DNA of 57,322 nucleotides from Acidobacteriota bacterium. Its GTDB lineage: Bacteria; Acidobacteriota; Terriglobia; Terriglobales; Acidobacteriaceae. Shown here in pieces: positions 45,197 through 54,700 of the stretch (its first letter is position 1; each line of letters opens with the position of its first letter). The position numbers were made by a program, and so were the translations under genes. Location: the NCBI GenBank assembly GCA_025359885.1, contig JANYDG010000125.1, forward strand, positions 1 through 57,322, in the 5' to 3' direction. Below the pieces are notes generated by a model. The model was not told where the DNA came from. It saw only the letters and a list, made by a program, of their open reading frames with translations, and did not search any database.

Positions 45197-46645
45197 TTAA
45201 ATTGTCAGCGCGTGACGGTGGTGCGCGGGACTGGGGTGCGCGGGACTGTCTGGTGCGGATACAACGGAGTCATCGTTCCGAGCCAGAAGTCTGGCGATTT
45301 TTGCGGCGGGAAGGGGTGGCGCAAAGAGGTAGCCCTGGCCGTACCTGCATCCCATGCTGCGCAGCAGGTCGAGTTGTTCTTCAGTTTCGATTCCTTCGGC
45401 CACGACGTCCATGCGGAGCACGCGCGCTAGTTCTACGATCGTCTGGACGATCTTGAGCGGTTGTTCGCCGGTGTTCATGCGCTGCACGAAGGAACGGTCA
45501 ATCTTCAAAACGTCGAAGGGAAAGCTGTGCAGGTGGCTCAGGGAGCTGTAGCCAGTGCCAAAGTCGTCCATGTGGAGGGAGACGCCGAGCCGATGGAGAC
45601 TGGCCAGCACTGCAGCCGCGGTGGCGACGTTGGGAATGAGGCCGGACTCGGTCATTTCCAGTCCGAGCTGGCTGCCGCTGAGGCCGGTTTCGAGCAGCAG
45701 GGATTCTACATGGTCAGCCAGCCCGGTGCGGGAGAACTGGCGTGCGGAGAGGTTGACGCAGACTCGCAGGGAAGAGAGGCGGGGCCAGCGGCGCTGCCAC
45801 GTCTGCATTTGTCGGCAGGCTTGCCCGAGGCCCCAGTCGCCAAGGGGCAGGATCAGCCCATTTTTCTCTGCCTGGGGAATGAAGTCGAGGGGTGGGATGA
45901 GTCCTCGCTGTGGGTGTTGCCATCGCATCAGGGCTTCGAGACCGACGATGCGCCGGGTGGTGAGCTCGACCTCTGGCTGGTAGTACAGCACAAACTGATT
46001 TTCTTTGAGTGCATGGCGTATGTCTTCCGGTTGCGGCCAGGAGCCGTCTTCGCTGGATTCGTCGTGATTGGAGCTGGGGATATGTGTGAGCCTGTCCTTG
46101 CTGGCACGGTCATCCGGTGCGACGGGGCCAGACCGCAGCCGGCGTAACTCAAGCTGATCTGAGGCCAGCTCAGCCAGGTGCTCGAGAAGCAGGATTTGTT
46201 CGGTAGAGACTTGTTCTTTGGGGCAGTAACCTCGAACGCAGAGGACGCCAACGATTTGCCCGCCTGTGACCCGCACGGGAACCCCGGCAAAAAAGCGAAG
46301 TCCAAGCGCTCGGTGCCGGCTCACACTGCGGCGGCCCGTAGGTTCCTCTTCATTGTCGCGAACGACGATGGTGCGTGCTTCGGTAACGACCCGGTCGGCA
46401 TTTGAATCCTGTCGGGGAAACTCCTTTAGCTGTTCTCCGAAGGCTGACTTGGCCCAAACGCGGGTTTCATCCACAAAGGCCAGGGAAGCTGTCTCGGTTT
46501 GCATGTGTGTGGCAGCCATGCGGGTGATGGTGTCAAAACACATCTCGGAAGGGGTATCCAACACTGCCAGATCGCGCAGGGCCGCCAATCGCAGCGTTTC
46601 TTCGTTGGGTGACGAGACAGTCGATAGATACGCGGCTTGGGGCAT
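45197..46645 (-). CDS. GAF-EAL c-di-GMP phosphodiesterase
   Basis: A 482-residue cytoplasmic enzyme predicted to hydrolyse c-di-GMP to pGpG. A GAF sensor (about 15-170, starting NEETLRLAALRDLAVLDTP) precedes a linker and the EAL domain (about 208-455). Catalytic residues look complete: EAL at 237-239, NLS at 298-300, EMTESG (Glu330), DDFGTGYSS (Asp360/Asp361), KIDRSFV (Lys381) and AEGIET (Glu418). ATG at 46645 with CAGGAG upstream. It lies near the exopolysaccharide locus, on the side opposite the diguanylate cyclase. Confidence 0.95.
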   Translation of the reverse strand: MPQAAYLSTVSSPNEETLRLAALRDLAVLDTPSEMCFDTITRMAATHMQTETASLAFVDETRVWAKSAFGEQLKEFPRQDSNADRVVTEARTIVVRDNEEEPTGRRSVSRHRALGLRFFAGVPVRVTGGQIVGVLCVRGYCPKEQVSTEQILLLEHLAELASDQLELRRLRSGPVAPDDRASKDRLTHIPSSNHDESSEDGSWPQPEDIRHALKENQFVLYYQPEVELTTRRIVGLEALMRWQHPQRGLIPPLDFIPQAEKNGLILPLGDWGLGQACRQMQTWQRRWPRLSSLRVCVNLSARQFSRTGLADHVESLLLETGLSGSQLGLEMTESGLIPNVATAAAVLASLHRLGVSLHMDDFGTGYSSLSHLHSFPFDVLKIDRSFVQRMNTGEQPLKIVQTIVELARVLRMDVVAEGIETEEQLDLLRSMGCRYGQGYLFAPPLPAAKIARLLARNDDSVVSAPDSPAHPSPAHHRHALTI

Positions 46646-46785
46646 CGAGACTCCTGAAACGAGCTCGGGCCCAGCGCGGAGGTGCCCAGCTCATCGCCAG
46701 CGAACCTCCTGCTGATTGCCCGACTCTTTTTCTATCGGAATTTCGGCTTATCCACGTTAGATTACCGACAGTTGGTAACTTTGGA

Positions 46786-48954
46786 TTACCTAGTTACCTC
46801 GACTTTGGCGGCCTGTGCACCCGCTTCTGTCCACAGAAAGGCAAGCTGGTCTGCGTAGTCCTCAATCAGCTGCGCGGCAGAGACCCCGGCGCTGTGGCCG
46901 CTCTTCAAGCTGTAGTGCAGCAGAATCGGACGCCCGCTGGTGCTCGATGCCTGCATCAGCGGGGTCATTTTGCGCGCATGCAAGGGATCAACGCGGGTGT
47001 CACTGTCTCCGGTAAAGAACATGATGGCCGGATACGCGGTTCCTGCCTTCACGTTATGGTATGGCGAATACTGGCGCAGATAGGGAAACTGGTTTTCCTT
47101 TTCCGCGGACCCGTACTCCGCAGTCCACAACCGGCCGAGCAGGAACTTGTGGTAGCGCAGCATATCGAGCAGCGGATAGCCGCACCAGATGGCACCGAAC
47201 AAGACTGGCCGCTGGGTCATGGCCGCACCCATCAGCAGGCCTCCGTTGGAGCGGCCGCTGATAGCCAGTTGTGCTGAGGAGGTGTATTTGCTGGCAATCA
47301 GATATTCCGCTGCGGCATAAAAGTCATCGAAGACGTTTTGCTTTTTTTCGAACATGCCCTGCTTGTGCCAGGCTTCGCCATACTCGCCACCAGCCCGGAG
47401 ATTAGGCACTGCAAACCAACCGCCCTGCTGCATCCATGCCGCCCACAGCGGGCTCCAGGAGGGGGTTTCGCTCAGGTTGAATCCGCCATAGGCAGTCATC
47501 AATGCACGTTCTGTGCCGTCGATCTTCAGGCCTTTTTTTCCGGCAACGAACATGGGGATGCGGGTACCGTCTTTTGAGGTATAGAAGACCTGCTTCAGCT
47601 CGTACTGATCTGAATCAAAGGGGGTTTTCGGCTGGGCAAAGACTTCCTGCTTGCCCGTGACCGTGTCATAGCGATAGATGGTGGGCGGCTGGATGAAGGA
47701 TTCAAAGCTGTAAAAGCCGTAGCGATCGCTCACGCGCCCGCTCAAGCCCGATGCTGAACCAATGCCCGCATACGCGATGGAACCGGAGGTCTTGCCCTGG
47801 AGAGTGTAGACGGTCGTGTCTGACTTCACGTCTTTGAGCCGATGAACGAAGAGGCGGTTTCCGACAATGTTCGAGCCGTCGATGACATCCCGTCCCTCGG
47901 GTACGATCGTGTCCCAGGCCTCGGGCGCAACGGCTGGAATCGCCTTGAGAATGCGCCCATTGGGGGCCTGGTAGTCGGTCTGAACGTACCAATCGCCACC
48001 GGCATAGAGCGAACGGAAGCGGGCGTCGAAGCCCCATACCAGAATTTCAAAGGGTGCGCCCGGTTTGCGAAGATCCCGATACACGATGTCGACCCGGCTG
48101 GCCGGAACACCCCGGCTAACCTGCACCTCGAGGTAATGACCATCGTCAGTAACACTGGCCGAGACCAGGTCCATCTCGCCGAGCAGCTCGCTGTGAAACT
48201 CCCTGCCGAAGAGCAGCACGTCACTGCTGAGCCGCGTGCCAAACTTATGGAAGTAGACCAGCGACCCCTGGTGGGTAAACCGCGCATAGTAGAGGCCAGT
48301 GAGATCAGGTGCCAGATCGACGCTGTTGTAACGGTCTGCGGGAAGTGTATCTTCGAGCGACTTGCCGGTTTTGATATTGAGGACGTGGATCTCCTGTTCG
48401 TCGGCCCCGCCCTGGCGCACCCCGTAAACGAGCAAGCTGGCGTCATTGCTCACCGCCACAATCGACACTGAAGTATTGGGATCGCGGCTCAGCGAGGCAG
48501 GATCGATGAGTCGAATATCCTTGCCGGCTTGCGGATTCCTGGCAGAGGCTGTTTTTGGCGGTGTCCACCCGTGACGCACATAGATTGAGCCCTGCTCCTC
48601 AGTCGAAAGCCGCTTGGTAAAGAAAAAACTGTCGGCGCGCTGGATAGGCGTGGACCAGCTGGTTACATGGACCAATGCGTCGAGGCTGTCAGCGAACTCT
48701 GGCCGCACTTTAGCCTGTTTAAGGTACCGGTCGGTGTAGGCCATCTGCTGCTCTAGAAAATTTCGCGTGTCGGTGCTTTTTGCGTCTTCAAGCCAGCGGT
48801 AGTTATCGGTGATCTTTGTGCCGAAGTAGTTGTCTACTACTGGAACGGCCTCTGTTGGCGGGGGTGCAGGCAAGGTGATGCCTCCCTTTCCATGAATTGT
48901 CTGGGCGGCCAGTCCGGCCGGGATCAAAAAGAAAAGTACTGCAAATCGACGCAT
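46786..48954 (-). CDS. Prolyl oligopeptidase family serine peptidase (S9A)
   Basis: A 722-residue exported peptidase. A signal peptide (MRRFAVLFFLIPAGLAAQ) is followed by the N-terminal region PVVDNYFGTKITDNYRWLED typical of prolyl oligopeptidase, a seven-bladed beta-propeller (about 80-440) and the catalytic domain. The nucleophile is Ser569 in SGRSNGGLL; the Asp is in GDSDTRVDP and the His in SGHSAG. It cleaves after Pro in peptides below about 30 residues. The ATG at 48954 has ATGGAGCG directly upstream; the GTG at 48987 would add 11 residues before the signal. It is divergent from murJ. Confidence 0.95.
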   Translation of the reverse strand: MRRFAVLFFLIPAGLAAQTIHGKGGITLPAPPPTEAVPVVDNYFGTKITDNYRWLEDAKSTDTRNFLEQQMAYTDRYLKQAKVRPEFADSLDALVHVTSWSTPIQRADSFFFTKRLSTEEQGSIYVRHGWTPPKTASARNPQAGKDIRLIDPASLSRDPNTSVSIVAVSNDASLLVYGVRQGGADEQEIHVLNIKTGKSLEDTLPADRYNSVDLAPDLTGLYYARFTHQGSLVYFHKFGTRLSSDVLLFGREFHSELLGEMDLVSASVTDDGHYLEVQVSRGVPASRVDIVYRDLRKPGAPFEILVWGFDARFRSLYAGGDWYVQTDYQAPNGRILKAIPAVAPEAWDTIVPEGRDVIDGSNIVGNRLFVHRLKDVKSDTTVYTLQGKTSGSIAYAGIGSASGLSGRVSDRYGFYSFESFIQPPTIYRYDTVTGKQEVFAQPKTPFDSDQYELKQVFYTSKDGTRIPMFVAGKKGLKIDGTERALMTAYGGFNLSETPSWSPLWAAWMQQGGWFAVPNLRAGGEYGEAWHKQGMFEKKQNVFDDFYAAAEYLIASKYTSSAQLAISGRSNGGLLMGAAMTQRPVLFGAIWCGYPLLDMLRYHKFLLGRLWTAEYGSAEKENQFPYLRQYSPYHNVKAGTAYPAIMFFTGDSDTRVDPLHARKMTPLMQASSTSGRPILLHYSLKSGHSAGVSAAQLIEDYADQLAFLWTEAGAQAAKVEVTR

Positions 48955-49084
48955 CGCACGCTCCATTTTCACACCATACACGCTCACAGGGCCCCTGGGT
49001 CGAGAAGCAAAAGGTGAATCTCACTGAATGGTTGGAATCGATTCGAAACACATTGAAAATTGCCGGCCCTGTAAAATCAACGGA

Positions 49085-50791
49085 GTGGCCAAGCATCCGC
49101 CAGAAGATTACTTGCCCGGCATTGGACCTCAGGACCCTGCGGCCCAGCAAATGGGTGTGCCTTTGACCCCTGTCATTCCGAGCGCGGTCGCGGAGACCGG
49201 ACTTGCTCGGATATTGAAGCTACTGCGACCTTCACACAGCCACACTGCGTACACTGCCACACTCTTGCTGATGGTTTCGGCCGTGCTGTCGCGGTTGATG
49301 GGCCTGGTGCGCGTGAAGTACATTGCGCTGGCCTTTGGGCGCGGCATGGAGGCAGACGCGCTCAACGCCGCCTTTGTATTGCCTGACATGATTTCGTATT
49401 TCCTGGTTGGCGGGGCGGCATCGATCACATTTGTCACCATTCTGACGAAATATCGCGACACCGGGCGTGAAGTCGAGGGCGAGCGGTCTCTTTCAGTCAT
49501 TCTCACCACCATGGCGCTTGTACTCGGGGCGGCTATTGTGCTGGCCGAGGTGGTCGCGCCTTGGTTCATTCGGGCATGGTTTCCCGGATTTGATGCGGAG
49601 AAGGCCGCGCTGTGCATTCACCTTACGCGTATCCTGCTGCCGGCTCAGCTCTGTTTCTTTGCCGGTGGCGTCTTTGGCGCCGTGCTGTTGGTGCGCAAAC
49701 AGTTTTACGCGCAAGCCGTGACACCGCTGATCTACAACCTCGGCACGATTGTTGGCGGCCTGCTGCTGGCGCGGTACATGGGTGTTTCGTCGCTGGCCGT
49801 CGGCACCGTAGCGGGCGCGTTTGCCGGACCATTTCTGATCAATGCGGCTGGCGCCTGGCGGGTCGGCACGCGGTACCGGTTCATGCTTGATTGGAATGAC
49901 GAAGGTTTGCGTGAATGGGTGCGCCTGTCAGTTCCGCTGATGGTTGGGATATCGCTGGTGACCGCAGACAACTGGATCATCGCGCACTTCGCGTCGGCCA
50001 CGGACGGTGGCGTTTCAGTAATGACGTATGCCAAGCAGCTTTTCACGGCACCGATGGCGGTGCTTGCGCAGGCTGCGGGCGCGGCCTCGATGCCGTTTTT
50101 TGCCCGCTTATGGGCTACGGGGAAGCACTATGACTTTGCCATTGAGGTGGCCGATTCGGTTTCGCGGGTGGCTGCGCTTGGAATGCTCGCTGCCTCGGGG
50201 ATGATCGCACTGGCGCCCGCCCTGGTTGACCTGCTCTTTCAAGGCGGTAGGTTTACCGCGGCCGACTCGGCACAGACTGCGGCCTACTTTGCGCTGTTCT
50301 CGATTTCGCTGTGTCTCTGGTCGGCGCAGGCCATCTACGCGCGGGCCTTCTATGCTGCGGCGAACACGCTCGTTCCGATGATAGCCGGCACGGTGGTGAC
50401 GGTTGTATCGCTGCCCATCTATGCGCTGCTCTTTCACCTGCACGGCGTGGCTGGACTGGCGGTTGCCTCTGATATTGGCATCGCCTTGCAGACTCTTTCG
50501 CTGGCGGTGCTGCTGCACCAGCGGCGCATGGTTTCACTGGCCAGCCTCGACTTGCGAGAACTCGGGCGTTGCCTTGCTGCGGGGACGGTCAGTGGAGCGG
50601 CGGTTTGGGCCTTGCTGGCTGCTGTGGGCCGCCTGAATATAGTTCAGCGAGACGCGCATGCGCGCTGGCTAGACCTGATCGAGCTGCTGCTCGGCTCGGC
50701 AATCTGGCTGCCGATGATTGGCTGGCTGCTCGATCTCTTTGGCTCTGCACTGCCGCGCGCCAGCCTCAGGCGGATAGGTTGGCGGACTTAG
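49085..50791 (+). CDS. murJ: MurJ-family lipid II flippase
   Basis: A 568-residue inner-membrane protein of the MurJ/MviN group, which flips lipid II across the membrane for peptidoglycan synthesis. About 13-14 transmembrane helices; the landmark SAVLSRLMGLVRVKYIALAFG and the FVLPDMISYFLVGGAASITFV region are present. Relatives also serve as flippases for other lipid-linked sugars. The start is uncertain: GTG 49085 is used here, with ATG 49028 and ATG 49151 also in frame; the first helix begins well after each. The pre-helix N-terminus is proline-rich (HPPEDYLPGIGP). Divergent from the prolyl oligopeptidase gene and followed 103 bases on by rsfS. Confidence 0.9.
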   Translation: MAKHPPEDYLPGIGPQDPAAQQMGVPLTPVIPSAVAETGLARILKLLRPSHSHTAYTATLLLMVSAVLSRLMGLVRVKYIALAFGRGMEADALNAAFVLPDMISYFLVGGAASITFVTILTKYRDTGREVEGERSLSVILTTMALVLGAAIVLAEVVAPWFIRAWFPGFDAEKAALCIHLTRILLPAQLCFFAGGVFGAVLLVRKQFYAQAVTPLIYNLGTIVGGLLLARYMGVSSLAVGTVAGAFAGPFLINAAGAWRVGTRYRFMLDWNDEGLREWVRLSVPLMVGISLVTADNWIIAHFASATDGGVSVMTYAKQLFTAPMAVLAQAAGAASMPFFARLWATGKHYDFAIEVADSVSRVAALGMLAASGMIALAPALVDLLFQGGRFTAADSAQTAAYFALFSISLCLWSAQAIYARAFYAAANTLVPMIAGTVVTVVSLPIYALLFHLHGVAGLAVASDIGIALQTLSLAVLLHQRRMVSLASLDLRELGRCLAAGTVSGAAVWALLAAVGRLNIVQRDAHARWLDLIELLLGSAIWLPMIGWLLDLFGSALPRASLRRIGWRT

Positions 50792-50894
50792 GACCTGCCG
50801 GCTTAATCAGGTGTCGCGCGGAACCGAACGCTGAAGTAGACTTCCTGCTAACATGAAGGGTGCCCCTCAGGGGTGCAGGAGATTTACTCACACC

Positions 50895-51662
50895 ATGCCA
50901 ACACCGGATACTCTTCGCCAGCTTCTTGTCGCATTCGAAGCCTGCGAAAGCAAAAAAGGCGAAGACACGCGCATTCTCTCTCTTGATCCCGCTGACTCGG
51001 GACTGGCAGATTTTTTCCTTATCACTTCTGCGACCAATGATCGACAGGTTGTTGCCATTGCAGACGAGATTGAATTTCGTCTCAAGCAGGACTTTGGCCT
51101 GTACGCATCTTCGGTGGAAGGGCGCCGCCAGGGTGAGTGGATTCTGCTCGACTACGTCGATATTGTGATTCACGTTTTCCTCCAGGAAAAGCGCGCATTC
51201 TATGACATTGAGCGTCTGCGCAAATCTGCCCGTAACCTTACCGGGGCAGACGTTGAGCAGGAGCTACAGCATGCGCTTGCTCACGCTCTGGCGGAAAAGA
51301 CCCGCGCGGTGCGTAAATCTGCCCCAGCCGCGAAGAAAATTCCTACTAAGGCTTCATCCCGCAAGTCCCCCACGACCGAGGTTGCAACACCCATTGTGCA
51401 GTCAAAAGGAGGCTCCACTATGCCATCAAAGCCTGCAAAGAAAGCAGCGGCCAAGAAGGCGGCGGCGAAGGTTGAAGTGAAGACGGCCCCGGCAAAGAAG
51501 GCGGCTGTCACGAAAGCTCCCGCGAAGAAAGCGGCTGTCAAAAAGGCACCGGCAAAGAAAGCGGCAGCCAAGAAAGCAGTCGTCCCTGCAATTGAAGCCA
51601 CCGCCAGTGCGCCACGACAAGGGCTCATGGGCAGAGGTGCCAAGCCACCTGTTGTGAAGTAG
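50895..51662 (+). CDS. rsfS: Ribosomal silencing factor RsfS with histone-H1-like tail
   Basis: A 255-residue protein, about twice the usual RsfS length. Residues 1 to about 120 are a complete RsfS domain (DTRILSLDPADSGLADFF, ITSATNDRQV, GLYASSVEG, WILLDYVDIVIHVFLQEKRAFYDIERL), which binds L14 of the 50S subunit and blocks subunit joining in slow growth. Residues 140-240 are Lys/Ala/Pro-rich, with repeated APAKKAAV/KKAPAKKAA units like histone H1, likely to bind RNA or DNA. Residue 176 is an ATG with its own perfect ribosome-binding site (see separate entry). The ATG at 50895 starts the domain, with CAGGAG 13 bases upstream. The usual rlmH neighbour is 3.9 kb away, beyond an inserted receptor gene. 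Confidence 0.92.
   Translation: MPTPDTLRQLLVAFEACESKKGEDTRILSLDPADSGLADFFLITSATNDRQVVAIADEIEFRLKQDFGLYASSVEGRRQGEWILLDYVDIVIHVFLQEKRAFYDIERLRKSARNLTGADVEQELQHALAHALAEKTRAVRKSAPAAKKIPTKASSRKSPTTEVATPIVQSKGGSTMPSKPAKKAAAKKAAAKVEVKTAPAKKAAVTKAPAKKAAVKKAPAKKAAAKKAVVPAIEATASAPRQGLMGRGAKPPVVK
51405..51412 (+). promoter_or_regulatory. Internal Shine-Dalgarno inside rsfS
   Basis: AAAGGAGG, a near-perfect match to the anti-Shine-Dalgarno, lies 7 bases before the in-frame ATG at 51420 within rsfS. Such a sequence would be unusual by chance inside a coding region and marks a possible second start. Confidence 0.7.
51420..51662 (+). CDS. Candidate internally initiated H1-like basic peptide, 80 aa
   Basis: In-frame start inside rsfS. 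Translation from ATG 51420 would give an 80-residue peptide starting MPSKPAKKAAAKKAAAK, consisting of Lys/Ala/Pro repeats (APAKKAAVTKAPAKKAAVKK) like bacterial H1-type nucleoid proteins, followed by a short Gly/Pro end. It is the same frame and stop as rsfS, so it would equal residues 176-255. Support: AAAGGAGG at 7-base spacing, start codon ATG, and the fact that the part before it (about 120-175) is a linker. Evidence against: no direct proof that the site is used; it may only reflect an ancient fusion. Whether a promoter also lies inside rsfS is unknown. Confidence 0.45.
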   Translation: MPSKPAKKAAAKKAAAKVEVKTAPAKKAAVTKAPAKKAAVKKAPAKKAAAKKAVVPAIEATASAPRQGLMGRGAKPPVVK

Positions 51663-51707
51663 CTGGAATGTTCCCATTGCGCGTTTTTTAGGGATTGAAC
51701 GGAAATC

Positions 51708-51736
51708 AAAAGGGGTGCTGCTGAGGCACCCCTTTT
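51708..51736. terminator. Bidirectional terminator between rsfS and the second TonB receptor
   Basis: AAAAGGGGTGC (51708-51718) pairs perfectly with GCACCCCTTTT (51726-51736), 7-base loop, with T runs at both ends. It lies between convergent rsfS and the receptor gene and can end both transcripts. Confidence 0.92.
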
Positions 51737-51766
51737 TACGTCTTTGACCTGCACTCAGCCAGGTCG

Positions 51767-54700
51767 CTAGAAGTTGTAGTGAATCTGGAAGCGAATCACG
51801 CGTGAACCCTGGAAGCGGAAGGGCTTACCGTACCAACTGTTCACCGTGACCTGGTCGGTTGTCATCAGGGACTTCCAGTCATACGGGTGTTCATAAGCAG
51901 AATATGCCTGGCCACCGTAGTAGAAGGGAATACCGCCGGGGAAGATTGCAGCGCCAGTTTGCGCCGAATCAATCTCGTTGAAGTACGCCGTGACATTCCG
52001 CTGATTCAGAACGTTGGACGCCGTAGCATCAAAGCTGATGGTCTGGCGGTCGTTGACCTTATAACTCTGTTTCAGGTTGAAGTCGCTCTGGGTGTACCAG
52101 GGTGTGCGGCGCGCGTAGGTGTTGCCCACGCTGATTGCACCTGAAACCTGGTCCTGCGAGACATTGGTCCACTTGCCCCGGCCCTCCGGATAAATAGGGA
52201 AGCCGCCATAACCGTAGCCGACATCGACCCAACTGCTCTGCGGGGTTCCGCTGTAGGCAACCTGGAAGATGCCCAGATCGGTCGTCAGCTTGCGGCCAAA
52301 CTTACCCCAGGGCATGTCGTAGTAGGCGTAACCCTTGAGTGCATCAGGCCGGTCTGTCGCCAACGGACCGCTTGAAGACATTCCATGCGAATCGTACTGG
52401 AAGTAGGTTTCGTCAAAGGAGCGGCTGTTGTTAGGCGCGTTGCGGCCACCCCCGCCGTCAGCGATATCGCTGCTGGTCAGGCCAGAGTAGTTGCCGCGCA
52501 GGGTGCTGTAGGTGTAACTGAAGAGACCATACCAGTGGTTGCCAAGGCCCTTGGTTACGCGGAATTCAAGACCGTCGTAGCTGCGGGCGGGCTTGATGTT
52601 GTGGGGGCATGCAGAGAAATCTGCAGTCCCGGTAGCGCAAGTGGTGTTGGTTTTGTTCAGCCCTTCACCAGGGTTGACGATGGTGAAGATTTCCGAACCG
52701 GAGGCATCAAACAGTGCGGCATCTTCAATGACATGGTCGAGGCGGCGGCGATCCCAGCGAGCCTCAATGGCAATCTGAGAATTGAGCTGGTAGTCAACGC
52801 CGAACTCAGTCTCATGCTGGCGATAGGGCTTGAGCCCGGGGGTTACGCCCTCTGTGCCGCGATAGTTGAGGTTTTCGATGAAGTTGATCCCAGCCGGAGT
52901 TGACCCGCCTGAGAAGTTCGCACCGGTGCCGCTATCGCCCTCGCAATAACGGCCGTCGGTGCCAAAGGCCGGGTTGACCGAGGTATAAGTCGCGGTGTTC
53001 AAAGTGTACGTGCAATTCTGCCAGTACTGGCCGCCAAAGGAGCTGATAGCAAGGTTCAGCTTCATCACATCGTTGAAGACTCCGTAGCCACCGAATGCCT
53101 TGACTTTGCCGTTCTTGAAAACGTCCCAGGCCGCGCCGATACGGGGAGCAAGCTTGTCTGCCCAGCCGAATTGAATTGGCTTTGCAGGAAAGCCGCCCGC
53201 GAGGGTTTCTCCGGGGAGGTATTCCTTTTCAATGCGCAGACCGTAGTCAACCGTCACACCCTTGCCCAGGGTCCAGGAATCCTGCGCGAAGAAAGAGTGG
53301 TTAAAGCTTGTAGCCTTGCCCTTGGAGCCATAATCGGTGACGGTGACGTAGCCGTTGACGCCGGTGCAGTAGTAGGTGCCGCTGGAAGTTACGCCGCCTG
53401 TAACGCCGCTCTCAGGATCTGCGAGCAGAGCCTTGCAGTTGCCGGCTCCAGTGCTGCCGGAGGAGTAGTAGTACTGCGAACTGTTGGGGTACAGGTTCAG
53501 CAGCGGCTGGTTATATCGCTGGAAGATGTCGTTGGACTCGCGGTTGAGCTGATAGCCGAATTTGAAGTTGTGTGTACCGCCCCATTTGCTCTTGACCCAG
53601 GCGAAGTCCTGATTGAGCTGGATATGCTTTTCCGCATTGCGCAGGGTGTAGTTGGCAGTGTAGGCGGCGGTTAGATTGCCGGTGTTTTGTCCCAGGCCGC
53701 TTGCGTTCCATAAGTAGGTGTCGCCTGAGGTGGGGTAGCCAAAGTCGTGATAATTCTCAAAGAAGTAGCCGAATCGGGTGGTCGAAATCAGGGTGGGGGT
53801 CAGTGTGTAATCCGCGCCCACGTTGGTGGTACTATTTGGCGCCGCATAACCCAGGTTGTGCGCATAGACAAAGGCCTGATTTCCTGAAGAGGGGTTGTAG
53901 AGCCCGGTGACATCATCGAAGTTGGGAAGACTCTGACCTGATTCACGCTGGCCCTCAAAGAGCCACTTGCCATAAAAGCGCAGCTTGGAGGTTGCGGTGT
54001 AATCAAGGCGCGCCGTGGTGTAGTAGGTTTGCTGATTCTGGCTGAACTTCAGGGTGCCGGTACTGCCGCCGTAGTTGACCTTGCGCTCGTCGGTAAGGAA
54101 CTGGGGATTGAAGCCGGCGAAGAGGAAAAGACGGTTTTTGAGTATCGGGCCGCCAACCAGGACACCGGGGAAAACATCGGCCGACTTATCCTTGCGTCCC
54201 TGGTATTGCTGATAAGGAATGTCAGTTGGAATACCCGTCGTGGTGTTGGTTCCGAGAGTCGCGGTCGGATCATACCGCGCAAAAGCCACCGGCGAACCAC
54301 GCAGGGCATCATTGGAGAACTGCCCATAGACCATGCCGTGCCATTCATTGGTGCCGCTCTTGGTTACGGCGTTGACTACGCCGCCCAAGGCGCCGCCATA
54401 CTCTGCCTGCACACCCGTGCCCTTGAGTTCAACCTCCTGAAGGAAGTCGAAGGGAAGGTTGGTATGGGAATAGCCGCCGATCACATCAGCCGTCTCCTGG
54501 CCATCGACCAGGTAGGAGTTCTCAGAGTCAGCGCCACCGGCGATCGAGTACCCGTATGCGTTGCCATTGCTGGTGCTGCCTGGCGAAGAGCCGCCGCTGC
54601 CATTGCTGGTGGAAGTGTTGCCCATCAACGGCTCGTTGCGCGCGGCCGGGAAGAATTGGATGACAGACTGGAAGGACTCGCCGTGTGGAACTGACTGAAT

